A stretch of 64,000 nt of DNA from Nocardioides dongkuii (GCF_014127485.1 NZ_CP059903.1:2604001-2668000), one strand, 5' to 3'; positions 26,827 to 38,229 are shown, numbered from the stretch's first letter. Program-made: numbers and translations. The notes: generated by a model from the sequence alone, not told the origin.

Positions 26827-29145
26827 TCAGTCCCGGGTCGCCGTTCCGAGCCCGTCGGCGCCGGTGGCGAGCACCGCCAGGTCGCCGTCGAGGTCGGTGC
26901 GGAGGACGTCGGCCCCGGACGCGAGGAGCGGCTCCACCGCCTCCGGCGCGGGGTGCCCGTAGTCGTTGTCGGCGCCCACGGAGACCAGCACGACGTCCGC
27001 GTCGAGGGAGGCGAGGAACGCCGGGTCCTGGTGCCGGCTGCCGTGGTGGGGCAGCTTGAGGACGTCGACGGCGAGGCCGGGAAGCGACCGGGCGAGCGCA
27101 GCCTGGCCGGGCGGCTCGAGGTCGCCGGTCAGGAGCACCCGCACCCCGTCGACCTCCACCAGCAGCACCACGCTGGCGTCGTTGGCCGCGCTCCCGTCGC
27201 CGGGACCGGTGCGCACCGGAACGGCGGGAGCGAGGACCTGCACGGTGGCCTCGCCGACGGCGCGGGTGCCCGGCACGGCAGGACGGAGGGGTACGCCGGC
27301 CGCGCTCGCGGCACGCTCGACCGCGGCGACGCCGGACGTGGGGTCGAGCACCGGGCTGGTCTCCACGACCCCCACCTCCCGGCCCTCCAGCACCCCGGCG
27401 AGCCCGTCGACGTGGTCGGCGTGGAAGTGGGTGAGCACCACCAGCGGCACCGCCGTGATGCCGAGCCGGTCCAGGCAGCGGTCGACGGCCGGTGGGTCGG
27501 GTCCGGCGTCCACGACGATCGCCGCACCGGGTCCGGCGCGTACGACCAGCGCGTCCCCCTGCCCGACGTCGCAGGCGACGAGGACCCAGCCCGCGGGTGG
27601 CCAGCCGGGCGTCGGCAGGCGGACGGCGACGACCACCACCACGAGGACGGCGCAGGCCAGTCCCGTCGACGGGCGGCGCAGCACCCGCGGGGCCAGGAGG
27701 GCCACCGCGACGCTGAGCAGCGTGAGCAGGGTGAGCGGCAGGACGCCGGTGCCCCAGTCGACCGCCGCCGTCGGGAGCTCGGCACCCCGCCGGGCGACGG
27801 TCACGATCCACGCGACGCACCAGGCGGCGAGCGTGCCGACCGCCCGGCCCAGGTGGTCGGAGACCAGTCCGGCCAGACCACCCATCAGCCCGAGCACCGT
27901 CGCCGGCCCGACGGCGGGGGCGACCAGCAGGTTGGCGGCCACCGCGACCAGGCTGACCTGGCCGGAGATCGCGGCGACCAGGGGTGTGCAGGCGAGCTGC
28001 GCCGCGGCGGGTACGGCGACCGCCTCGGCCAGCCAGCGCGGCGTCCAGCGGGCCAGCGCGTCGCGCCAGCCGGGGGCGAGCACGAGGATCCCCGCGGTCG
28101 CGAGCACCGAGAGGGCGAACCCGATGGACACCGCGAGCGCGGGCTGCACGAGCAGCAGCACCACGACCGCGACCCCGAGGGCCCGCGCACCCCGGCGACG
28201 GCCGTCGGTGCCCATCGCCACCAGTCCCACGGTGCCCATGGCGGCGGCGCGCAGCACGCTCGGCTCGGTGCGGGCCAGCAGCACGAAGCCGACGATGCCG
28301 GCCGCGCCGACGGCGTACAGCCACCGGCCGCGGACGCGCAGCCACCGGGCGAGCACCAGAACGAACCCGACGACCAGGGTCAGGTTGGTGCCGGACACGG
28401 CGAGCAGGTGGGTCAGCCCGGTCGTCCGGAAGTCGTCGGCGAGGCTCCCCTGGACGCCGGAGTCGTCGCCGCTCACCAGCGCGGGGACCAGCGCCCGCTG
28501 GGACGTCGGCCGGTGGGCGACGGAGTCGCGCAGCGACTCCCGGACGTGGCCCGCGCCCCGCCACCAGACGTCGGGGGGCGCGAGCACCTCGGGGTCGCCC
28601 GCAGCGCCCAGCACCCCCGCCACGTCGCCGTCCTCGGCGGGGGCCAGCCGCCCGGTGGTGCGCACCGTGGTGCCGAGCGGGACCGTCCGCCAGGACGCGT
28701 CACCGATGACCAGCACGGGCGTCCGGAGCCGGTGGGTGCGGCCGCGGCCGGTCACCTCCCGGGCCTGCAGCCGGACCAGCACCCGGTCGCCGTACCGTCC
28801 CGACACGGTGCGCGGGTCGGAGGTCACGGACGCGGCGAGCGTGACGACCGCTCGGGCGTCGGCGAGGGAGGCGACCGGGTTGCGGCCGACCTGCTCGTGC
28901 CGGACCAGCGCGACGCCGCCCACCGCGGTCGCGACGAGCAGCGCCGCCGCCCCGGTCAGCGCCGCCCGCCGGCCCCGCCTCCGGGCCAGCACCGCGACCG
29001 CGACGACGGCCGCGCCTCCCGCGGCGGCGACCTCGGCGACCGACAGGAGGTGGGCCGCGAGCCCGCCCAGCCACGCGGCGAGACCCAGCAGCGGCATCCG
29101 GAGGTCGGGCGGCTCCCCCGTTCGATCGGCACGCGGCGCCCTCAC
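26827..29145 (-). CDS. comEC: ComEC/Rec2 DNA uptake channel
   Basis: A 772-residue polytopic membrane protein. After an N-terminal group of helices comes the DUF4131-like soluble part (about 60-200). The competence domain with many helices begins DDFRTTGLTHLLAVSGTNLTL near 235. A C-terminal metallo-beta-lactamase-like domain (about 500-772) has LTHFHADHVDG and LPHHGSRHQDP. ComEC moves single-stranded DNA across the membrane in competent bacteria. GTG 29145 overlaps the comEA stop by four bases. No pilus or dprA genes occur in the window, so natural competence is not shown. Confidence 0.93.
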   Translation of the reverse strand: MRAPRADRTGEPPDLRMPLLGLAAWLGGLAAHLLSVAEVAAAGGAAVVAVAVLARRRGRRAALTGAAALLVATAVGGVALVRHEQVGRNPVASLADARAVVTLAASVTSDPRTVSGRYGDRVLVRLQAREVTGRGRTHRLRTPVLVIGDASWRTVPLGTTVRTTGRLAPAEDGDVAGVLGAAGDPEVLAPPDVWWRGAGHVRESLRDSVAHRPTSQRALVPALVSGDDSGVQGSLADDFRTTGLTHLLAVSGTNLTLVVGFVLVLARWLRVRGRWLYAVGAAGIVGFVLLARTEPSVLRAAAMGTVGLVAMGTDGRRRGARALGVAVVVLLLVQPALAVSIGFALSVLATAGILVLAPGWRDALARWTPRWLAEAVAVPAAAQLACTPLVAAISGQVSLVAVAANLLVAPAVGPATVLGLMGGLAGLVSDHLGRAVGTLAAWCVAWIVTVARRGAELPTAAVDWGTGVLPLTLLTLLSVAVALLAPRVLRRPSTGLACAVLVVVVVAVRLPTPGWPPAGWVLVACDVGQGDALVVRAGPGAAIVVDAGPDPPAVDRCLDRLGITAVPLVVLTHFHADHVDGLAGVLEGREVGVVETSPVLDPTSGVAAVERAASAAGVPLRPAVPGTRAVGEATVQVLAPAVPVRTGPGDGSAANDASVVLLVEVDGVRVLLTGDLEPPGQAALARSLPGLAVDVLKLPHHGSRHQDPAFLASLDADVVLVSVGADNDYGHPAPEAVEPLLASGADVLRTDLDGDLAVLATGADGLGTATRD

Positions 29146-30152
29146 ACCGTCACGTGCGGGGCGATGGTCGCCAGCGTCGCGGCACCGATGCCGTCGACCT
29201 CGAGCAGCTCCTCGACCGCGGTGAAGCCGCCGTGCTGGTCGCGCCAGGCGATGATCGCCTGCGCGGTCACCGGTCCCACCTCGGGCAGGGTCTCCAGCTG
29301 CACCGTGGTCGCGGTGTTGAGGTCGACCAGCGGCCCGCCCGGCGCGGCCGGGGGCGCCCCGGACGGGGCCACGGCCGCCGGGAGCGACGGGGCGGCGACG
29401 CCGACGAGGACCTGCTCGCCGTCGACGAGGACTCGCGCGAGGTTGAGCCCCGACAGGTCGGCCCCGTGCCGCGCTCCCCCGGCCGCCTCGAGGGCGTCGA
29501 CGACCCGCGAGCCGGCGTCGAGGACCGCGATGCCCGGTCGCCGCACCTTGCCGGCCACGTCGACGGTGACGGTGCCGGCGGCGTCGGCCCCGCCGGCCCC
29601 TGCGCCCCCCGGCGCCGCAGGGACCGACGGAGAAGGGGCGGCCAGCGCGGCCGGGGTGGCCAGCGGCGCCCCGGCGGGCGCGGCCGTCAGCCGCCCGGAG
29701 ACGGGGTCGGCGTCGCTGCGGACCACCCACCAGCACGTGACCGCCAGCCCGACCGCCACCAGGACCGCCACCACCGCGAGCTGCGCGGAGCCGATCGCCA
29801 CCCGTCCGCGGAGGGTGTCCGGCACCAGGTCGTCGGCCGCCCGGCGGAGCGACAGCCGGCGGCGCGCGGCGTGCCGCCCCGGACGAGGTACGGCGGGGGG
29901 CGGGCCCGCCTCGGACCCCGCTGCCGGCGCCGCCGGCACCGGCAGCGGCGCCGCTGGTGGCGGGAGCGAGCGCCCCGAGACGCGCGTGTGGTCGACCCAC
30001 CACGCCCGGCCGTCGTCCCCGCCAGCCGCCGACCCGGCCTCCCACCCGGCCACCGGCCCCTCGGGACGCGCGGCAGCGAGCTCGGCGCTGAGCTGGGCGA
30101 GCCGTCGGGAGACGGCCTCCTGGTGCTCGGTGCTCGGTCGGCGGCTGCGCAT
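29142..30152 (-). CDS. comEA: ComEA-like helix-hairpin-helix DNA-binding membrane protein
   Basis: A 336-residue protein. A cytoplasmic Pro/Arg-rich segment (1-115) precedes one transmembrane helix near 118-142 (LAVVAVLVAVGLAVTCWWVV). A Pro/Ala-rich spacer follows, then an SLBB-type domain (TVTVDVAGKVRRPGIAVLDAG, near 193-260). Two HhH motifs close the protein: LVDLNTATTVQLETLPEVGPVTAQAIIAWR and FTAVEELLEVDGIGAATLATI. It binds double-stranded DNA outside the membrane and passes it to ComEC. The N-terminal extension is longer than in Bacillus ComEA, as is common in actinobacteria. Confidence 0.93.
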   Translation of the reverse strand: MRSRRPSTEHQEAVSRRLAQLSAELAAARPEGPVAGWEAGSAAGGDDGRAWWVDHTRVSGRSLPPPAAPLPVPAAPAAGSEAGPPPAVPRPGRHAARRRLSLRRAADDLVPDTLRGRVAIGSAQLAVVAVLVAVGLAVTCWWVVRSDADPVSGRLTAAPAGAPLATPAALAAPSPSVPAAPGGAGAGGADAAGTVTVDVAGKVRRPGIAVLDAGSRVVDALEAAGGARHGADLSGLNLARVLVDGEQVLVGVAAPSLPAAVAPSGAPPAAPGGPLVDLNTATTVQLETLPEVGPVTAQAIIAWRDQHGGFTAVEELLEVDGIGAATLATIAPHVTV

Positions 30153-30285
30153 GCCAGCAACCTAGGGAGGTACGGCGACCACCCGGCGGCGTGCGCGCGG
30201 GCCTGGGGACGAGCCGGTCCAGAGGCTCGACTGTGGACGACTCATGGCCCACCGGGCCCCGCCCGTCCGTGCACGAGGACCGGGC

Positions 30286-31152
30286 TCAGAGCCGGGGCGC
30301 CACGCAGACCGCGATCATGCCCGGCCCGACGTGCGCGCCGAGCACGGCGCCCAGCTCGCCGCACCACACGTCGCGGGTGCCGTCGCCGTCGGTGAGCTGC
30401 TCGGCGAGGCGCTCGCCGAGCTTCTCGGTGAGCTGGGCGGCGCGGTCGGGGTTGGCGAGGTGGGCGACGCAGACGTCGACCTGCTGGTCCCCCGCCGCCG
30501 ACACCGCGAGCTCCTCGAGCCGCGAGAGCGCACGGCCCGACGTGCGGACCCGCTCCAGCGGGCCGACCCGGCCGTCCTCGATCCGCAGCAGCGGCTTGAC
30601 CGCCAGGGCGCCGCCGAACAGCGCGGCGGCGGCGCCGATCCGGCCGCCCCGGCGGAGGTACTCGAGCGTGTCGACGTAGAAGAGCGAGGAGGAGGCCGCC
30701 GCGCGCGCCCGGGCGGCCTCGGCCGCCTCGTCGGCGCCGCCGCCGGCCGCGAGGACCGCGGCGGCCGCCAGCGCGGCGTACCCGGTGGCCACGCCGACCT
30801 GGCGGCTGTCGACGGTCACGACCCGGACCGGCGCGTCCCGCGCGGCCAGCTGCGCGGACTCGAAGGTGCCGCTCATGTCCGAGGAGAGGTGGATGGAGAG
30901 GATCTCCTCCGCCCCCTCGTCGGCCAGCCGGCGGTAAAGGTCAGCGAAGACCGCGGGAGCCGGCCGCGAGGTGCTGACCGGCGTGAACGAGCGCAGCGCG
31001 GCCGCGACCGCCTCCGGCCGCGCCCCCTCCGCCCCCTCGTCGTGGACGCGCGGACCGATGACGACCTGCAGCGGGACCACCGCGATGTCCCGCTCGGCGG
31101 CGAGCCCCGGCGGCAGCATCGCGGTCGAGTCAGTGACGATCCGGACCGGCAT
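30286..31152 (-). CDS. DegV family fatty-acid-binding protein
   Basis: A 288-residue DegV protein. The N-terminal RIVTDSTAMLPPGLA, the STSRPAP loop near 82 and ILSIHLSSDMSGTFESA near 112 are the fatty-acid-binding signatures. LEYLRRGGRIG near 180 and the C-terminal GAVLGAHVGPGMIAV complete the fold. In Firmicutes, DegV-like FakB proteins present fatty acids to a kinase; no FakA partner is seen here. It lies 26 bases after leuS on the same strand. Confidence 0.93.
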   Translation of the reverse strand: MPVRIVTDSTAMLPPGLAAERDIAVVPLQVVIGPRVHDEGAEGARPEAVAAALRSFTPVSTSRPAPAVFADLYRRLADEGAEEILSIHLSSDMSGTFESAQLAARDAPVRVVTVDSRQVGVATGYAALAAAAVLAAGGGADEAAEAARARAAASSSLFYVDTLEYLRRGGRIGAAAALFGGALAVKPLLRIEDGRVGPLERVRTSGRALSRLEELAVSAAGDQQVDVCVAHLANPDRAAQLTEKLGERLAEQLTDGDGTRDVWCGELGAVLGAHVGPGMIAVCVAPRL

Positions 31153-31178
31153 GCCCCGAACGCTAGACGAGGAACCGC

Positions 31179-33671
<2,493 letters not shown>

Positions 33672-33731
33672 CTGGTTCTCTCCGCGCTGTCTCGACTGTC
33701 TCGACTGGCTCGACTGGGTGGCTCCGGGCAC

Positions 33732-33757
33732 GAAAAAGCCCCTCGGTCACGAGGGGC
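33732..33757 (-). terminator. Attenuator terminator in the leuS leader
   Basis: On the minus strand GCCCCTCG pairs perfectly with CGAGGGGC's partner arm (8 pairs, 4-base loop) and is followed by five T and CG, 60 bases before leuS. It stands between the leader peptide stop and the leuS start, as an attenuator should. Confidence 0.88.
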
Positions 33758-33759
33758 GG

Positions 33760-33787
33760 CCGCGTCGGGTCGTGCTCGTCGACGCGG
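33760..33787 (-). promoter_or_regulatory. Hairpin between leader peptide and attenuator
   Basis: CCGCGTCG and CGACGCGG form an 8-pair stem that abuts the leader-peptide stop codon on one side and the terminator stem on the other. A ribosome at the leader stop would cover its first arm. It may serve as a pause hairpin or form part of the antiterminator; which one needs folding analysis. Confidence 0.55.
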
Positions 33788-33814
33788 CTAGGTAAGGAGC
33801 AGGGCGCTGCGCAT
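33788..33814 (-). CDS. leuS leader peptide MRSALLLT
   Basis: An eight-codon frame reads Met-Arg-Ser-Ala-Leu-Leu-Leu-Thr-stop, with three consecutive Leu codons (CTG, CTC, CTT). It is followed by a hairpin and an intrinsic terminator before leuS. Leucine leader peptides of this kind are known for leuS and leuA in actinobacteria. Stalling at the Leu codons when charged tRNA-Leu is scarce would favour leuS read-through. Confidence 0.85.
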   Translation of the reverse strand: MRSALLLT

Positions 33815-33846
33815 GGGGCCATCCTAGCGCGGGGTACGGGGCCGCC

Positions 33847-34833
33847 ATGACCGAGACCGACCTCACCGTGGCCGTCACCGGCCCCACCGGCACCTTCGGC
33901 TCCGGGCTGATGCCGCTGCTCGAGTCCGACGACCGGGTACGCCGGGTGGTGGGCGTCGCCCGGAGCGCGGTCGACCCCGCCGAGCTCGGCTGGCGCAAGG
34001 CGACGTACCGCCAGGGCGACGTGCGCGACCCCGACGCGCTCGCGGAGGCGTTCGCGGGCGCCGACGTGGTGGTGCACCTGGCGTTCCTCATCGTCGGCGG
34101 GTCGCCCGAGCAGAGCCGCGCGGTGAACGTCGAGGGCACCCTCAACGCGTTCCGCGCCGCCGCGGCCGCGGGCGCCCGGCGGTTCGTCTACGCCAGCTCG
34201 GTCGCGGCGTACGGCTTCCACGCCGACAACCCGGTCGGGATCACGGAGGACTGGCCGACCCGGCCCGCCGACCGGCTCTTCTACGCCCAGGAGAAGGCCG
34301 AGCTCGAGACGCTGCTGCGCGAGGAGGCCGAGGAGCACGGCGAGATGGACCTCTACCTGCTGCGGCCACCGATCGTGGTCGGCCCGAACGCCGTCGGCGG
34401 CAAGGTGACGCTGCCGGCGTGGGCCGGTGCGCTGCTCCCGTGGCTCCCCCGGCGGCTGCCGCCGGTGCCGGTGCCGGTGCCCGACCTGCCGATCCAGCTC
34501 GTCCACGAGGGGGACGTCGGCCGCGCGCTGCTGCAGTGCGTGGTGGCCGCCGGCCCGCCCGGCGCCTACAACATCGCCGCCGACGACACCCTGACCGCCG
34601 GCGACGTCGTCCGCATCCTCGGCGGCATCCCCGTGCCGCTCCCGACGGGTCCCGCGCACGCCGCGGCCCGGCTCGCCGCCGCCGTACCCGGCCTGCCGCA
34701 GCCGGCGCAGTGGGTGGAGGCGCTCGCGCACCCCGCGGTGATGGACACCTCCCGGGCGAAGGAGGAGCTCGGCTGGGCACCGCAGGTGAGCGCCGCCGAC
34801 GCCCTGCGGGAGACGCTGGGGATCCCGTCCTAG
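33847..34833 (+). CDS. NAD-dependent epimerase/dehydratase (extended SDR)
   Basis: A 328-residue extended short-chain dehydrogenase. The cofactor motif VAVTGPTGTFGSGL lies near 8-21, DVRDPDAL and VVHLAFL follow, and the catalytic region has a YASSVAAYGF stretch with YAQEKAELE (YxxxK) near 152. It probably acts on a nucleotide sugar, sterol or lipid intermediate. ATG 33847 starts 33 bases from the leuS leader peptide on the opposite strand, so the two share a divergent promoter region. Confidence 0.88.
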   Translation: MTETDLTVAVTGPTGTFGSGLMPLLESDDRVRRVVGVARSAVDPAELGWRKATYRQGDVRDPDALAEAFAGADVVVHLAFLIVGGSPEQSRAVNVEGTLNAFRAAAAAGARRFVYASSVAAYGFHADNPVGITEDWPTRPADRLFYAQEKAELETLLREEAEEHGEMDLYLLRPPIVVGPNAVGGKVTLPAWAGALLPWLPRRLPPVPVPVPDLPIQLVHEGDVGRALLQCVVAAGPPGAYNIAADDTLTAGDVVRILGGIPVPLPTGPAHAAARLAAAVPGLPQPAQWVEALAHPAVMDTSRAKEELGWAPQVSAADALRETLGIPS

Positions 34834-34843
34834 GCTGCGGCGC

Positions 34844-35605
34844 ATGACCGTCACCGACCTGTTCCGCCTCGATGGCCGGGTGGCCATCGTCACCGGCGCC
34901 TCCAGCGGCCTCGGCGTCGCGTTCGCCCAGGCGCTGGCCGAGGCCGGCGCCGACATTGTGCTGGGCGCCCGTCGCGCCGACCGGCTCGCGGAGACCGCGG
35001 CCCTGGTCGAGGCGGCGGGGCGCCGCGCGGTGTGCGTGGCGACCGACGTCGCCGACCCCGACGCGTGCACCCACCTGGTGACCCGGGCGGTCGAGGAGCT
35101 GGGCCGGGTCGACGTCCTGGTCAACAACGCCGGCATCGGCAGCGCGGTGCCCGCCACCCGCGAGACGCCCGAGCAGTTCCGCGGCGTCATCGACGTCAAC
35201 CTCAACGGCTGCTACTGGATGGCCCAGGCCTGCGGCCGGGTGATGGCGCCAGGGTCCAGCATCATCAACATCTCCTCGGTCCTCGGCCTCACCACCGCGG
35301 GCCTCCCCCAGGCGGCGTACGCCGCGTCCAAGGCCGGGCTGATCGGCCTCACCCGCGACCTCGCCCAGCAGTGGACCGGCCGCAAGGGCATCCGGGTCAA
35401 CGCGGTGGCGCCGGGGTTCTTCACCTCCGAGATGACCGACCAGTACCCGCCCGGCTACCTGGAGTCCCAGCAGGCCCGGATCCCCGTCGGCCGCAAGGGC
35501 GACCCGCGCGAGCTCGCCGCCGCGGTCGTGTTCCTCGCCTCGGACGCCGCCGGCTACGTCACCGGCCAGACGCTCGCCGTCGACGGCGGGATGACGATCA
35601 CCTGA
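34844..35605 (+). CDS. Short-chain dehydrogenase/reductase (classical SDR)
   Basis: A 253-residue classical SDR. The N-terminal VAIVTGASSGLGVAF has the TGxxxGxG motif, NNAG occurs near 88, the catalytic Ser is in INISSVLG near 138 and YAASK near 154 is the YxxxK pair. The C-terminal GYVTGQTLAVDGGMT is typical. It reduces a ketone or oxidises an alcohol with NAD(P). It begins ten bases after the epimerase stop, so the two form an operon. Confidence 0.92.
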   Translation: MTVTDLFRLDGRVAIVTGASSGLGVAFAQALAEAGADIVLGARRADRLAETAALVEAAGRRAVCVATDVADPDACTHLVTRAVEELGRVDVLVNNAGIGSAVPATRETPEQFRGVIDVNLNGCYWMAQACGRVMAPGSSIINISSVLGLTTAGLPQAAYAASKAGLIGLTRDLAQQWTGRKGIRVNAVAPGFFTSEMTDQYPPGYLESQQARIPVGRKGDPRELAAAVVFLASDAAGYVTGQTLAVDGGMTIT

Positions 35606-35627
35606 CCGCGATGCGGCGGCGGTCGGA

Positions 35628-35702
35628 TTCCCCGGTGATCAGGGAGAACCTGATGTTCTCAGGGAGAACGACGGCCGAGAACATCAGGTTTCCCCGGTGA
35701 TC
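35628..35702. repeat. Intergenic inverted/direct repeat element
   Basis: Arms AACCTGATGTTCTC (35647-35660) and GAGAACATCAGGTT (35677-35690) are perfect inverted repeats of 14. The whole is bracketed by direct copies of TTCCCCGGTGATC (35628-35640 and 35690-35702). The second bracket is itself part of a small hairpin with CCGGGGAAAC. The AraC gene stop codon lies inside the right arm, so the last residues of that protein are coded by the repeat. Confidence 0.85.
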
Positions 35703-36676
35703 CGGGGAAACCGACAACCGGCCCGGTACGCCCCCGGCGTCGTGCCGGTCCAGCGGCGGAAGGCCCGGACGAACGCGGCGGGGTCGGTGTAGCCGAGCCG
35801 GTCGGCGACGTCGGCGACGGGGATGGTGGCGCGCCCGCCGAGGAGGGAGCACGCGATCGAGGACCGGACCTCGTCCAGCAGCGCCTGGTAGCCGGTGCCC
35901 TCGGCCGTGAGCCGGCGGCGGAGGCTGCGCTCGGTCAGCCCGAGCCCGGCGGCGACCGCGGCCATCGGGGCGCCGTCGGGCAGCCGCTGGGTGAGCAGCA
36001 CCTGCACGTCGCGCACCAGCCCGGTCCGCGAGCGCCGCGGCGCGACCACGTCGCGGCACACCGCCGCCGCCGTCTCCGGCGACCCGCGCGTGGGCAGCGG
36101 CCGGTCCAGCTCGGCGACGGGCAGCCGGAGCTCGGCCGCGTCCTCGCCGAGCGTCAGCACCGCGCCGACGCCGCCCGGCACCAGCCCCGCGAGCACCGTG
36201 TTGATCGCGGTCGCGTCGCGGGCGACCAGGAACGCGCGGACGTCGCGCGGCAGCCCGCTGCCGTCCACGGTCACCACCACCTCCTCGCCCACCACCTCGG
36301 CACGCGGGATCGCGAAGGTGAAGCTCAGGTCGATGAAGCGCAGCGCGAGCTCCATCGCGTCCAGCACCGTGCGGCTGGCGAGCAGCCCGTAGCCGAAGGC
36401 GCCGAAGGTCTCAGGCCGGTACGCCGCGCCGACCGCCGCGCCCGACCCCGGCAGGATCCGCTGCAGCGTACGCACCACCCGCAGCTCCTGCGCGGCGGTC
36501 ACGTCCCGGTCGGGCAGGTCGAGGTCGGCCGGGCGCAGGCCGGTGCCGGCCAGCAGCAGCGACGGCGCCACGCCGCGCGCCGCGGCGTACCGCACGAGGA
36601 CGGCGACGCCCGCGACCGCGCGCGGGAACTGCCAGTCCGCGGCGGCGGGCGGGGGCAGGCGCATGTCCGGAATCAT
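35684..36676 (-). CDS. AraC family regulator with arabinose-binding-like N-domain (VirS type)
   Basis: A 330-residue regulator. Residues about 25-205 match the ligand-binding domain of the OruR/VirS group (PF12625-like: ETFGAFGYGLLASRTVLDAMELALRF). The AraC DNA-binding domain lies near 235-325, with MAAVAAGLGLTERSLRRRLTAEGTGYQALLDEVR and VADRLGYTDPAAFVRAFRRWTGTTPGAYR. ATG 36676 is preferred; ATG 36664 is possible. It is read divergently from a flavin monooxygenase gene 58 bases away, the arrangement of virS and mymA in mycobacteria, so it probably activates that gene. Confidence 0.9.
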   Translation of the reverse strand: MIPDMRLPPPAAADWQFPRAVAGVAVLVRYAAARGVAPSLLLAGTGLRPADLDLPDRDVTAAQELRVVRTLQRILPGSGAAVGAAYRPETFGAFGYGLLASRTVLDAMELALRFIDLSFTFAIPRAEVVGEEVVVTVDGSGLPRDVRAFLVARDATAINTVLAGLVPGGVGAVLTLGEDAAELRLPVAELDRPLPTRGSPETAAAVCRDVVAPRRSRTGLVRDVQVLLTQRLPDGAPMAAVAAGLGLTERSLRRRLTAEGTGYQALLDEVRSSIACSLLGGRATIPVADVADRLGYTDPAAFVRAFRRWTGTTPGAYRAGCRFPRITGET

Positions 36677-36734
36677 CAACCCGACCGCTCCCGTGCGGCG
36701 CATCCGTCCGTCCCGCGGACCTAGCGTCTCGGCC

Positions 36735-38198
36735 ATGGGACAGCCTCGGGTGGTCGTGGTCGGAGCCGGGTTCGGCGGGCTGGGAGCCGTGCACGCGCTC
36801 CGTGAGCAGGGCGTCACCGACGTCGTGGTGCTCGAGCGCGGGGACGACGTGGGCGGGGTCTGGCGCGACAACACCTACCCGGGTGCGGCGTGCGACGTGC
36901 CGTCGCCGCTGTACTCCTGGTCGTGGGCGGTCAAGCCCGACTGGAGCCGCCGCTACGGCACCCAGCCGGAGATCCTCGACTACCTCCGCGAGACCGCGGC
37001 CCGCGACGGCCTGCGCGACCTGGTGCGCTTCGGGACCGAGGTCACCGCGGCGACGTACGACGAGGCGCGGCGCTGCTGGACCGTCGACGCGGTCGGCCCG
37101 GACGGCCCCACGACGTACGAGGCGGACCTCGTGGTCGCCGCCCTCGGCCAGCTCTCGAACCCCGTGGTCCCGGCGCTGCCGGGCCGGTTCGACGGGCCGT
37201 CGTTCCACTCCGCGCAGTGGCGCCACGACCTCGACCTCACCGGCAAGCGGGTCGCGGTGGTCGGCACCGGGGCCAGCGCGATCCAGTTCGTCCCGGGCAT
37301 CGTCGACCGGGTCGGCGCGCTGACCGTCTTCCAGCGCTCCGCGCCGTACATCGTGCCGAAGCCGGACCAGGCCTACCGCCCGGTCCACCAGCGCGTCCTG
37401 CGCCGGTTCCCCCGCCTGGTCGCCGCCGAACGGCGCGCCTGGTTCCGGGTGACCGAGCTGCTGACCGGCGCCCAGGGCGGGCACTCCCGCTCCGGCCGGC
37501 TGGTGCTCGGCGGGCTGCGGCTGGCCTGGCGCGCACAGCTGCGGCGCCAGGTGCCGGACGCCGGGCTGCGGCGCCGGCTGGTCCCCGACGACCCGATCGG
37601 CTGCAAGCGGGTGCTGTTCTCCAACGACTGGTACCCGGCGCTCGCACGCCCCCACGTCGAGGTCGTTCCCGAGGCCGTCACCGGCCTGGAGCCCACCGGG
37701 GTGCGCACCGCAGACGGCCGCCTGCACGAGGTCGACGTCGTCGTGTGGGGCACCGGCTTCGCGGCCACCAGCTTCCTCGAGCCGCTCACGGTCACCGGGG
37801 TCGGCGGCCGCGACCTCCACGCGGCGTGGGCCGACGGCGCCCGCGCCCACCTCGGCCTGAGCGTGCCCGGGTTCCCGAACCTGTTCTGCATCTACGGGCC
37901 GAACACCAACCTCGGCGGCAGCTCGATCGTGAACATGCTCGAGGCGCAGGCCTCCTACGTCGCCCAGGTCGCCCGCCGGATCGCCGACGGGGACGCGCGG
38001 GTGGTCGGCGTCCGACCCGAGCGGTACGACGCCTGGGACCGCGAGATGCAGGACCGGCTGCGCGAGAGCGTCTTCGCCGGGTGCGACAGCTGGTACGTCG
38101 ACGGCACGCGGATCACCACGAACTGGCCGGGCCTGGTCGCGGAGTACCAGGCCCGGCTCGCCAGCGTCGACTGGGACGACCTCGAGGAGGTCTCCTAG
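36735..38198 (+). CDS. Flavin-containing / Baeyer-Villiger-type monooxygenase
   Basis: A 487-residue FAD- and NADPH-dependent monooxygenase. The FAD motif VVVGAGFGGLG is at residues 7-17. The fingerprint F-DGPSFHSAQWRHD near 150 fits FxGxxxHxxxW, with Arg in place of the usual Pro or Asp. The second Rossmann motif VAVVGTGASAIQ lies near 175, and VVVWGTGFAAT near 335. It resembles MymA-like enzymes that oxygenate ketones or fatty acid derivatives. The divergent AraC regulator supports substrate-inducible expression. Confidence 0.9.
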   Translation: MGQPRVVVVGAGFGGLGAVHALREQGVTDVVVLERGDDVGGVWRDNTYPGAACDVPSPLYSWSWAVKPDWSRRYGTQPEILDYLRETAARDGLRDLVRFGTEVTAATYDEARRCWTVDAVGPDGPTTYEADLVVAALGQLSNPVVPALPGRFDGPSFHSAQWRHDLDLTGKRVAVVGTGASAIQFVPGIVDRVGALTVFQRSAPYIVPKPDQAYRPVHQRVLRRFPRLVAAERRAWFRVTELLTGAQGGHSRSGRLVLGGLRLAWRAQLRRQVPDAGLRRRLVPDDPIGCKRVLFSNDWYPALARPHVEVVPEAVTGLEPTGVRTADGRLHEVDVVVWGTGFAATSFLEPLTVTGVGGRDLHAAWADGARAHLGLSVPGFPNLFCIYGPNTNLGGSSIVNMLEAQASYVAQVARRIADGDARVVGVRPERYDAWDREMQDRLRESVFAGCDSWYVDGTRITTNWPGLVAEYQARLASVDWDDLEEVS

Positions 38199-38229
38199 CG
38201 GGGGCGACCCGGTCCCCCTGGGTGGTCGG

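Noticed and set aside
26827..30252. Single ComEC-ComEA fusion protein
   Set aside because: The long open frame runs through the comEA region in a different frame. comEA has its own start, domains and stop, and comEC begins at the overlapping GTG 29145.
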